The notes under the pieces are model-generated. The model was not told the DNA's origin and made no database searches. It saw nothing but the letters and a program-made list of their open reading frames with translations. Position numbers and translations under genes: made by a program. From positions 1 through 20,577 of the IMG/VR virus record IMGVR_UViG_3300007236_002283: DNA of 20,577 nucleotides; one strand, written 5' to 3'. How positions within the stretch are numbered: position 1 is the first letter of the stretch; each line of letters begins with the position of its first letter. Of the stretch, positions 13,365 to 20,201 are shown piece by piece. Source of the DNA: a virus.

Positions 13365-14273
13365 ATGGCCGGAGTAATGAAAAATCTCAAACACTTGCCA
13401 TATTCAGGAGCAGGAGCAGTTTCTGATCCCATGCTTGGTGCTGTGATTGATCAAATTGTAGAAGATAAACAAGTGACTGCTTGGTTAAATGATCGAGATA
13501 TTCATCATCAATTTGTGAGTGATTATAGAAACTGGATATTGGCAAGCGAGCTTAATCAATTTCACGGACTTGGTAATTTTCCTGTAGCAGTCACAGGACA
13601 AGGCACTACAGAAGGATTTGATAAATTTTATTTAAAAAATCGCAATCGGCGTTTTCGTTGTTATCGAGGAGAATACATGTATCATGCAGCAGCTTGGAGA
13701 AACTATTTTCCAGATTGGTGCAGAATCGAGGACGACGAAATTCGATCCAACGATGCAGTTGTTGTTAGTATGCCGTTTAGTGACACTGGAGACATACACC
13801 CAGACATGTCAAGGGTATTAGATGAATGTGATCGTTTGGGTGTTCCAGTGTTGGTTGACTGTGCATTTTACGGAATTTGCAACGGAATTGAATTTGACTT
13901 TGATCGAGAATCAATCACCGATATTACTTTTAGTCTCAGCAAAACTTTTCCCATCAGCCATGCTCGAACCGGAATGCGATTGACTCGAACAGATGATGAC
14001 GATCCCATGTTGGTGCATCACAAAACCAACTATGTGAATAGAATATCTGCCGGTATAGGTATTGAACTAATGTCGTTGTACAGTGCCGATTACAATACCA
14101 AGAAATGGCAGCAAACACAGCTAAAGTTTTGTCAACAGCTCGATGTTGAGCCAAGCAAATGTGTGATATTTGGTCTTGGTGACGACAACTGGAACGTTTA
14201 CAATCGAGGAAGGTCGAGCAATCGTTTGAATTTTGCTGATTATCTATATGGAGGAGAATTACCCAATGAATAA
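13365..14273 (+). CDS. PLP-dependent aminotransferase-like protein (fold type I)
   Basis: This 302-aa protein follows the class I aminotransferase order. There is a glycine-rich loop TGQGTTEGFDKF (77-88), SMPFSDTG (135-142) in place of the NP..PTG loop, VPVLVDCAFYG (160-170; D165 and Y169, which contact the PLP ring), and a SLSKTFPISHARTGMRL segment (190-206), where K193 is the likely Schiff-base lysine and R201 binds phosphate. It is shorter than most such enzymes (about 400 aa), and the C-terminal small domain seems reduced, so it may be a compact or divergent form. It sits between GalE and a secreted protein, 1 nt after the GalE stop, and may make an amino-sugar or amino acid derivative. 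ATG 13365 lacks a clear ribosome site. The family is well supported, but activity and substrate are not. Confidence 0.7.
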   Translation: MAGVMKNLKHLPYSGAGAVSDPMLGAVIDQIVEDKQVTAWLNDRDIHHQFVSDYRNWILASELNQFHGLGNFPVAVTGQGTTEGFDKFYLKNRNRRFRCYRGEYMYHAAAWRNYFPDWCRIEDDEIRSNDAVVVSMPFSDTGDIHPDMSRVLDECDRLGVPVLVDCAFYGICNGIEFDFDRESITDITFSLSKTFPISHARTGMRLTRTDDDDPMLVHHKTNYVNRISAGIGIELMSLYSADYNTKKWQQTQLKFCQQLDVEPSKCVIFGLGDDNWNVYNRGRSSNRLNFADYLYGGELPNE

Positions 14274-14865
14274 AGCATTTGCACAACTATTATTTTTACT
14301 GACACTATTTGTGTTCAGCATGTTTACTATTACAGCAAAGGCCGATGAACCCGAGCTTACTATTTGCGAAGGACAGTTTGCATTGTGTGCAGCAAGTGCT
14401 TGTAAGCCAACCGGAGGCACAGTTGTCAACAGCCAAGGTGTAGAATATCCAGAAGTGATTTGCACATGTCCTATCTTAAAAGGTAAAAATATTGCTGACC
14501 TTAATGCAGGAAATATGCAAGGTTCGTGCGAGCCCACAGACGAAAATCATGTATGGAGTACATTTTGGCCACGGTTTGAATACCCAAGACAACAGAATGA
14601 TTTTTCACACAATCCAAAAGACATGCGAGCAAGCATACAAGAATGTCCAGCAGAACTCAAGCAAGGATACAATGCATCAAACTGTTTTAGTTGGAACTGT
14701 GAAATCGACGCCAACGGCTTAGCTATTTGTTCCTGCCCAATGGGACAGTCACCTGAAGATACACCATTCTTAATTGAAACATTACCTGAAGAGTTTCCGC
14801 AACGTTGTTTTGAACATCCAGTGAGCTTACCGTTAGAGACTATTAAAAAACTTGAATTAGAATGA
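14266..14865 (+). CDS. Secreted or periplasmic cysteine-rich protein with duplicated six-Cys module
   Basis: ATG 14266 is chosen for GGAGGAG (14250-14256) upstream; an earlier start at 14233 would add 11 unlikely residues. The 199-aa product starts with a Sec signal peptide: a short N-region, hydrophobic LLFLLTLFVFSMFTIT (8-23), and an AKA cleavage site near 24-26. The mature part has 12 cysteines, arranged as two similar sets: 34, 41, 46, 66, 68, 88 and 127, 140, 145, 155, 157, 181. Each ends with a CTCP or CSCP pair then a distant single Cys. It likely forms disulfides outside the cytoplasm. No lipobox is seen. A small secreted Cys-rich phage protein could act on the envelope, in superinfection exclusion or as a decoy. 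No family known. Confidence 0.8.
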   Translation: MNKAFAQLLFLLTLFVFSMFTITAKADEPELTICEGQFALCAASACKPTGGTVVNSQGVEYPEVICTCPILKGKNIADLNAGNMQGSCEPTDENHVWSTFWPRFEYPRQQNDFSHNPKDMRASIQECPAELKQGYNASNCFSWNCEIDANGLAICSCPMGQSPEDTPFLIETLPEEFPQRCFEHPVSLPLETIKKLELE

Positions 14866-15602
14866 ATAGTATTATTGACATAAATTTGCTTACTGAAAAA
14901 TACGAGGCAAAAGATTACGCACTTGACTACAGCAAAGGCACACCTGTGCCGTGGATTGCATTTGACGATTTTTTACCTCAAGATTTACTAACAGCAGTAC
15001 AAAACGAAATAGACGAAATACCGTTGCATATTTGGGATAGCTTTACACGCAACGGTAGTTACATGAGAGAATGTAACAACATGAAATTTAGTCCGTTGAT
15101 ACGTGAACTAGTAATGAATTTTAACAGTGGAGAATTTGTTCATTGGTTAGAAGGAATCACAGGATTAGAAAAACTAATTCCAGATCCGCATTTGATTGGT
15201 GCTGGATTGATGAGATGTGGCCCAGGTAATAGTCTTAAATTACATACTGACTTTAATTGGAACGAACAGTTACAATTGAATCGAAGTCTAAGCATGATTT
15301 TGTACGTCAGTCGAGAATGGGAGGATGAATGGGAAGGCGGACTTGAATTTTGGAGTTTTGATCGTAAAGAACTGTTACACAAAATTCATGCAAAACCCAA
15401 TCGCTTGTTGTTATGGAACTATGATGAAAATCTTGTTCACGGACACCCTAATCCAATTGCATGTCCTGAGTCAGCCAGCCGCGACGGATTAAGATTGTTT
15501 TATTTTCATAGCAATGCAAAACCAACCACAACTCCGCATCGCAGTCTTTATTGGTTTGATGAATCCAGCGGCGAAGCATACGATCGTAGAGAGAACCGGT
15601 GA
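14862..15602 (+). CDS. 2-oxoglutarate/Fe(II)-dependent oxygenase (prolyl-hydroxylase-type fold)
   Basis: This 246-aa protein begins in the previous stop codon (ATGA) and shows a facial triad in order: HTD (128-130; H128 and D130), then a distal His in VHGHPNP (192-198; H193 most likely) and R211 in RDGLRLFYF, which would hold 2-oxoglutarate. The core strand RSLSMILYVSREWEDEWEGGLEFW (141-164) is the usual jelly-roll region of P4H-type phage oxygenases. Such enzymes hydroxylate a protein, nucleotide or small molecule. Common in marine T4-like phages, where the substrate is rarely known. It stands between a secreted Cys-rich protein and a P-loop-like protein in a sugar cassette. The family is firm; target unknown. 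Confidence 0.85.
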   Translation: MNSIIDINLLTEKYEAKDYALDYSKGTPVPWIAFDDFLPQDLLTAVQNEIDEIPLHIWDSFTRNGSYMRECNNMKFSPLIRELVMNFNSGEFVHWLEGITGLEKLIPDPHLIGAGLMRCGPGNSLKLHTDFNWNEQLQLNRSLSMILYVSREWEDEWEGGLEFWSFDRKELLHKIHAKPNRLLLWNYDENLVHGHPNPIACPESASRDGLRLFYFHSNAKPTTTPHRSLYWFDESSGEAYDRRENR

Positions 15603-16420
15603 CGGATTATTGTACTGATCAATTTTTATTAACTAGATACCCAAACGGTGCTGGCGGCAAATTTATACTAACAAGTCTATGTCAATTTGATGCTGTTGCA
15701 CATTGGGATGCTGAAGTTGACCAAAAACAGCGTGAGTATTTGGATTGGTTTTCTTCAATTTGGCCCGATCAACTCAATCAATGGGTAACATTTGAACCAA
15801 ACCAACCTTGGGAATTAAATTTTTATAGTCGACGTTGGTTTCGTAACAACAACCTTACATGCAAAGAATTTAATCAACACGTTGATCGTGATGCCAACAG
15901 TTATTTTCATCAACAATGGCAACAAAAACACATCATAACAGATCACTGGCACAAAACTACTGTGCCTGATTTTTTTCAAAAAGCTCGTTGGATTGAGTTA
16001 TTACTGCCTTGTCAAGATCTCGAAACTTATAAAAAACTTGTGCGTAATAAACTATATCTTTGGCAAGAGGATTCTCAAACAGTAATCAGTACTATGGATC
16101 ATCCTGATTATGCGTGGGATGAAAAAACAAGAAAAAATTCAATTGCATATCAAAATCAGTACGAACTTACAGACCATGACACATACGACGATTTCTTTTA
16201 CAACTGGTTACTTGAGCAGCATTGGGTCAAGCCTTTTGTCAATCAAAAGCCCGATCCTCAAGCAATTGCTTCAATTGAACTAGGCCAATTGATTGATGTC
16301 GATGGATACATTGCATTAATGAAACAACTTTCTGACTACTTTGGAGAAAGCGGCCTAAATACAGATCAATTAAAACACATGCATACCATTTGGAAAGAAA
16401 AAAGTCAAATTGATGATTGA
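15599..16420 (+). CDS. Unknown protein with P-loop-like N-terminus (GTG start)
   Basis: A GTG start overlaps the previous stop (GTGA at 15599-15602). The 273-aa product begins with DQFLLTRYPNGAGGKFILTS (7-26): strand, glycine-rich loop with a Lys (K21), then helix, as in a nucleotide- or PAPS-binding loop. Later parts are rich in Trp, His and acid: FSSIWPDQLNQWVTFE, HIITDHWHKTTVPDFF, and a helical C-terminus. No sure catalytic motif is seen; a sulfotransferase- or kinase-like role is possible. It shares the loop-first layout with the 10094-10975 gene, but I do not see clear sequence identity between them. It sits tightly inside the sugar cassette. Confidence 0.6.
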   Translation: MTDYCTDQFLLTRYPNGAGGKFILTSLCQFDAVAHWDAEVDQKQREYLDWFSSIWPDQLNQWVTFEPNQPWELNFYSRRWFRNNNLTCKEFNQHVDRDANSYFHQQWQQKHIITDHWHKTTVPDFFQKARWIELLLPCQDLETYKKLVRNKLYLWQEDSQTVISTMDHPDYAWDEKTRKNSIAYQNQYELTDHDTYDDFFYNWLLEQHWVKPFVNQKPDPQAIASIELGQLIDVDGYIALMKQLSDYFGESGLNTDQLKHMHTIWKEKSQIDD

Positions 16421-17417
16421 AGATATTTCACAATTTACCAATGATGGATACTGGTGGGAAGAAGCCGGGCTTGATCAATCTCCTTCAATGCTGATTAAAA
16501 TGTATCACGAACACGATGGACACACACGCTGGCAAATGCCAGACATTGAAGCACTTGAGGGTTGGAAACAAGCTCGGAACATATTCTTGTTTGAATGTGA
16601 AGGTTGGGCAGATGTATCAAGACTTCGAGATCCGCGAGTACACTTGTTTCAATCCGGAAAACTTGATCACCCACGTTGGCACTTTTTTCCTTTTTGGATC
16701 GAGTATGTGCAACGGGCCGAAAAAGAAGTAAATTATCATCAACTGCTTGACTATACACAACAACGTGAATATTGGTTTGATGCACTACTAGGTGCACCAC
16801 GCACTGCAAGGCGTTGGTTGTACAATCGAATAGTCAACAGCGAATATCGTGATCGTTTTATTCTAAACATGTATGGTCAAGAAGCTGTACACGGCACCGA
16901 ACATTATAATGTTACAAACTGGTTGACCGGTCATGATTTAGATGACAGCTACAGCTATCGTACCGAAGTTGACGGATTACCACACGAAGTGAATATTGAT
17001 AGTTTATTGCCTTATCGAATATACAATCAATCTTGGTTCAGTGTGATTAGCGAAACACACGACCATGCCAGTATTCCCATTATAACAGAAAAAACAGCCA
17101 AGTGTCTGTTGGGACGTAGACTTTTTATACATTTTGGAAACACTGGTATTATTGAACTGCTAAAGCAAGTGGGATTTAAAACATTTGATTGTGTGATTGA
17201 TGAAAGCTATGACCAAGAACCTGATCCTGACCGACGACTAGAAATGGCTTGGCAACAGGTAGAACTAATTATGCAACAGGATCCAAAAGAAATAATCCAG
17301 AAATGTCAAAAAGTATTTGACCATAACCAGGATATTGTGTTAAACTACAATTATGATAGCTATATTATCAAAGAGTTGGCACGCCTAGATACAAATAACG
17401 GCAATCCACTGCCTTAA
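16413..17417 (+). CDS. Glycosyltransferase-like protein, GT10 (fucosyltransferase)-like C-terminus
   Basis: ATG 16413 is preferred; a TTG at 16410 is one codon upstream in the same frame. The 334-aa product overlaps the previous gene by 8 nt. Its C-terminal half has WFSVISETHD (208-217), then IPIITEKTAKCLLGRRLFIHFG (221-242), then LLKQVGFKTFDCVIDESYDQ (249-268). The EKT..CL.GR..I..G segment is like the donor-binding EK.....a...g..PV..G motif of GT10 alpha-1,3-fucosyltransferases, and the GFKTF.....DESYD phrase is common in marine phage proteins of this type. No signal peptide. It likely transfers a sugar. A fucosyl donor is not implied by the sequence. GC-rich or foreign-looking traits are not evident. 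Assignment by pattern only. Confidence 0.6.
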   Translation: MIEDISQFTNDGYWWEEAGLDQSPSMLIKMYHEHDGHTRWQMPDIEALEGWKQARNIFLFECEGWADVSRLRDPRVHLFQSGKLDHPRWHFFPFWIEYVQRAEKEVNYHQLLDYTQQREYWFDALLGAPRTARRWLYNRIVNSEYRDRFILNMYGQEAVHGTEHYNVTNWLTGHDLDDSYSYRTEVDGLPHEVNIDSLLPYRIYNQSWFSVISETHDHASIPIITEKTAKCLLGRRLFIHFGNTGIIELLKQVGFKTFDCVIDESYDQEPDPDRRLEMAWQQVELIMQQDPKEIIQKCQKVFDHNQDIVLNYNYDSYIIKELARLDTNNGNPLP

Positions 17418-17431
17418 CATCGGAGAAACAA

Positions 17432-18115
17432 TTGAGTAAAGCAGAACAAATTAAAGCAAAATTAGAAGACGCTGGTATTAGATACTGGGCAGGCGACAAC
17501 ATTTCGGAAGTCCTACAAAAGGGCGACAAAGAAGCACTTATTGAAGATGCTACAGCGGCATTCGAAGGTGTGTTAGACGCACTTGTAATTGACCGACACA
17601 ACGATCCTAATTCACAAGGCACAGCAAGACGTCTTGCTAAAATGTACTTTAATGAAATTATGGCAGGACGCTACGATACACGTCCTCCTGCAACAGCATT
17701 TCCAAATGATGGCAATGACCGCTATCCTGGTATGCTAGTTGTACGCAGCGAACTTAAATCAATGTGTTCACATCATCACCAGCCAGTAAACGGTGTAGCA
17801 TACATTGGTATTATTGCTGCAGATAAACTAATTGGTTTGAGTAAGTACACACGTTTAGCACAGTGGTGTGCAAGGCGTGGTACGCTGCAAGAAGAACTTG
17901 CAATGGATATTGCACGTGAAATCTCTCAAGCAACAGACAGTGAGCATGTAGGTGTTTACATTCAAGCCACACACGGTTGCTGCGAAAACAGAGGCATTAT
18001 GGCACATAGTTCACTTACACAAACAACTGTGCTAAAAGGTGCATTCGAAAAAGATACAGGCACAAAGAAAGAGTTCTTTGACAACATTAAACTACAACAG
18101 GAGTTTGCTTGCTGA
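17432..18115 (+). CDS. folE: GTP cyclohydrolase I, phage-type
   Basis: The start is TTG 17432 with GGAG (17422-17425), 6 nt apart. The 227-aa product shows the FolE T-fold: MCSHHHQPV (111-119; C112 with H114/H115) and THGCCENRG (180-188; C183), which together hold zinc. GLSKYTRLAQWCARRGTLQEEL (135-156) is the highly conserved loop for catalysis and GTP binding. It turns GTP into dihydroneopterin triphosphate, the shared first step to folate, biopterin and 7-deazaguanines. CSHHHQ replaces the usual CEHH motif, and CCENRG is a variant of the usual C..-RG end. It is followed with 1-nt overlap by a HIT gene. In phages FolE usually means preQ0 (queuosine/DpdA) chemistry, supported here by the TGT-like and QueD-like genes. 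Assignment is firm. Confidence 0.95.
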   Translation: MSKAEQIKAKLEDAGIRYWAGDNISEVLQKGDKEALIEDATAAFEGVLDALVIDRHNDPNSQGTARRLAKMYFNEIMAGRYDTRPPATAFPNDGNDRYPGMLVVRSELKSMCSHHHQPVNGVAYIGIIAADKLIGLSKYTRLAQWCARRGTLQEELAMDIAREISQATDSEHVGVYIQATHGCCENRGIMAHSSLTQTTVLKGAFEKDTGTKKEFFDNIKLQQEFAC

Positions 18116-18537
18116 TGGTACAATCTTTACACCAAGCAGCACTTGACGGTATTGCTCCTTGGACTGATCAAGTCGATGGTTTATCAACTTTTCTTGTTAC
18201 AGTTTTTCGAGACAAGTATCCAGTAACTCCTGGGCATCTGTTGTTTGTTCCCAAAGACAACACCCCAAATGCAATTGGTATTGCAATGAAGATGGCAGTT
18301 GACTACGGCGATCAACTAGTCAACAACAACGAATGTGACGGATACAATGTTGGGCTCAACAGCGGAGAAGCAGCCGGACAAACAGTAATGTATCCGCATG
18401 TGCATTTAATTCCTCGATTGACCGGAGACATGAAAGATCCTCGCGGGGGAGTAAGACATGTCATACCCGATCGTGGAAATTATAAAAAAGACAACGACCT
18501 TGATTGGGATAACTTGGCTGTTGGCATGGCAGGATAG
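18115..18537 (+). CDS. HIT-family nucleotide hydrolase/transferase-like protein
   Basis: ATG 18115 overlaps the FolE stop by one base (TGATG), with CAGGAG (18098-18103) 11 nt upstream; a TTG at 18109 is an alternative. The 140-aa protein ends its core with QTVMYPHVHLIPRLTGD (89-105) and DPRGGVRHVIP (108-118), the HIT signature. The family motif is H-x-H-x-H: here the first position is Tyr (Y93), while H95, the usual nucleophile, and H97 remain. Activity is therefore likely, but the altered first ligand may change rate or leaving group. HIT proteins cleave or transfer on nucleoside phosphates and dinucleotides. Coupling with FolE suggests a pterin or GTP-derived substrate, as an inference only. 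Confidence 0.85.
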   Translation: MVQSLHQAALDGIAPWTDQVDGLSTFLVTVFRDKYPVTPGHLLFVPKDNTPNAIGIAMKMAVDYGDQLVNNNECDGYNVGLNSGEAAGQTVMYPHVHLIPRLTGDMKDPRGGVRHVIPDRGNYKKDNDLDWDNLAVGMAG

Positions 18538-19361
18538 TGGATTTAAAAGGAAATAATAAATTGGATTTAAAAATTAGTGTTTTGTTGCCAACAAGGGCAA
18601 GAACATATGCTTTATTTAAAAGTGTATCTACGTTGTTAGATCAAGCAGACGATCCTGCTAGTATTCAGTTTTTGTTTGCATTTGATGACGACGACGAAGT
18701 CAGTAGCCAATGGTGTGTTGAAAACGTAATACCTCGTATACGAGCAGCCGGTAGCAAATATAAAGTGTTGAGTTGGCCAAGAATGGGCTACGAAAAGTTA
18801 AATCAATATGTCAACGGTCTTGCAGCACATGCTGAAGGTAAATGGCTGGTATTTTGGAATGATGATGCAATAATGGATCATCCAGGCTGGGATCGAGATA
18901 TAGCCGCAGTTGACGAATTTTGTATACAGGCATTTGATACTCATAACAAACACCCATATTCGATTTTTCCTATTGTGCCACGAGAATGGTATGAATGGCT
19001 AGGACATTTAAGCCAACATCAACTCAGCGATGCATACATCAGTCAAATTGCATGGATGATGGGCATTATGAAACGAACAGACATCAAAGTCACACATGAT
19101 CGATTCGATCTCACCGGCAACAACAACGATGACATATATCAAAATCGTCCTATGCTAGAAGGTAACCCGAATAACCCTGTTGATTTTAACCATCCCACGT
19201 TTCGAATCAAACGCATCGAAGATGCAAACATATTGTCTGATCGGTTAGAAGAAATTGGATATGACATGACGCATTGGAAAGAAGTTCATGCCGGCAAAAG
19301 AGATCCGTGGAAAGAGATGTTAGAGTCTGATGTAAACAATCATATGCAGAGATTGAATTGA
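18537..19361 (+). CDS. GT-A glycosyltransferase (GT2-like)
   Basis: This up to 274-aa protein has a GT-A opening: ISVLLPTRART (13-23), a strand FLFAFDDDDEV (45-55) and WLVFWNDDAIMDHPGWD (103-119). NDD at 108-110 stands for the metal-binding DxD. The C-terminal half lacks membrane segments, so it works in the cytoplasm. The GTG at 18537 overlaps the HIT stop (TAGTG), but AGGA there is only 2 nt away. TTG 18561 has AAAGGA (18546-18551) at 9 nt and may be the true start, giving 266 aa. The two starts lie in an imperfect duplication (see the repeat). It likely transfers a sugar from a nucleotide donor. The acceptor is unknown. Confidence 0.75.
   Translation: MDLKGNNKLDLKISVLLPTRARTYALFKSVSTLLDQADDPASIQFLFAFDDDDEVSSQWCVENVIPRIRAAGSKYKVLSWPRMGYEKLNQYVNGLAAHAEGKWLVFWNDDAIMDHPGWDRDIAAVDEFCIQAFDTHNKHPYSIFPIVPREWYEWLGHLSQHQLSDAYISQIAWMMGIMKRTDIKVTHDRFDLTGNNNDDIYQNRPMLEGNPNNPVDFNHPTFRIKRIEDANILSDRLEEIGYDMTHWKEVHAGKRDPWKEMLESDVNNHMQRLN
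18538..18572 (+). repeat. Direct repeat at the glycosyltransferase start
   Basis: TGGATTTAAAA occurs at 18538-18548 and again at 18562-18572, 24 bp apart, so in frame (8 codons). Each copy follows a possible start codon, GTG 18537 and TTG 18561, with AAAGGA between. The arrangement creates two in-frame start regions for one gene. Confidence 0.7.
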
Positions 19362-19362
19362 T

Positions 19363-19623
19363 ATGATAGATTATTATACTTTACATTGGAGCGATATTGT
19401 AGGGCAATGTGGAATGCTACTTCTGGTGGGCACATATTGGGGATTGCAAACAGATCGCTTAAATGCAAAAGGGTTTTTATACAGTTTTCTTAACCTAGTG
19501 GTAGCAATACTGCTGGGCATTAACTTGTATTTTAAACCGGTTATTGCAAACATCACATTAGAAATCTTTTGGGCCACCATGAGCATGTGGGGTCTGTACA
19601 AATGGCATAAGGCTAAACAATGA
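19363..19623 (+). CDS. Three-segment membrane protein, CBU_0592-like
   Basis: This 86-aa protein has hydrophobic stretches IVGQCGMLLLVGTYWGL (12-28), FLYSFLNLVVAILLGINLYF (38-57) and ITLEIFWATMSMWGLYKW (64-81). The pattern of a first G..L...Y segment, a NL..A.LL segment and a final E.FW segment is like the small CBU_0592-type membrane proteins. It has no known function. ATG 19363 follows the previous stop by 1 nt, and its TGA overlaps the next ATG (ATGA). No strong ribosome site. It lies between a glycosyltransferase and a phosphoribosyltransferase. The topology is clear; family is a tentative recall. Confidence 0.65.
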   Translation: MIDYYTLHWSDIVGQCGMLLLVGTYWGLQTDRLNAKGFLYSFLNLVVAILLGINLYFKPVIANITLEIFWATMSMWGLYKWHKAKQ

Positions 19624-20201
19624 AAAAAGTATATCTATCATGGAACAATGTTCAACAACAAACTAACGAGCTATTACGACAAATGGCAATTGACTGTTGG
19701 CGACCCGACTATGTAGTCGGAATCAATCGAGGAGGACTAGTTCCTTGTAATCTAATTAGTCAATACCTAGATGTACCAATGTACACATTGGATGTACGAC
19801 TACGTGATGGCGATAGCGGACCCGAAAGCAATCTTTGGATGGCAGAAGATGCATTTGGTTATAATTACCCCGAAGTATCAGGTGTAACCGGAGCACGATG
19901 GGATCTTAATCTACGTAAGAAAATTCTTATTGTAGATGACATCAACGATAGCGGTGCCACAATCAATTGGATCAAACAAGATTGGCAATCGAGCTGTTTG
20001 CCCGGTGAAGAAAGTGCCTGGAATACTGTATGGGGTAATACTGTTCGAGTGGCTGTGTTATTCCATAACGAATCTAGCGAATGTGAACTTGTGCCCAACT
20101 ATTCAGCTGTTGAAATAAACAAATTTGAAGATCCGCAATGGATTGTGTTTCCGTGGGAAGATTGGTGGTCAAATACAAATTCAAATAAGGATACAGTATG
20201 A
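19620..20201 (+). CDS. Type I phosphoribosyltransferase (purine-like)
   Basis: The 193-aa product has the PRTase core: VVGINRGGLVPCNLISQYL (32-50), the usual PPi loop; a hood-region segment; and the PRPP loop ILIVDDINDSGAT (102-114) with adjacent acids D106 and D107. The end holds WIVFPWEDWW, like the FPWE end of xanthine-guanine/hypoxanthine enzymes. It should join a base with PRPP to give a nucleotide. Purine salvage is the best guess; the base could be an unusual one, such as a 7-deazaguanine, but nothing in the sequence shows it. It is coupled both upstream (ATGA) and downstream (ATGA at 20198-20201) to its neighbours. Family confidence is high, substrate is uncertain. Confidence 0.8.
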   Translation: MKKVYLSWNNVQQQTNELLRQMAIDCWRPDYVVGINRGGLVPCNLISQYLDVPMYTLDVRLRDGDSGPESNLWMAEDAFGYNYPEVSGVTGARWDLNLRKKILIVDDINDSGATINWIKQDWQSSCLPGEESAWNTVWGNTVRVAVLFHNESSECELVPNYSAVEINKFEDPQWIVFPWEDWWSNTNSNKDTV

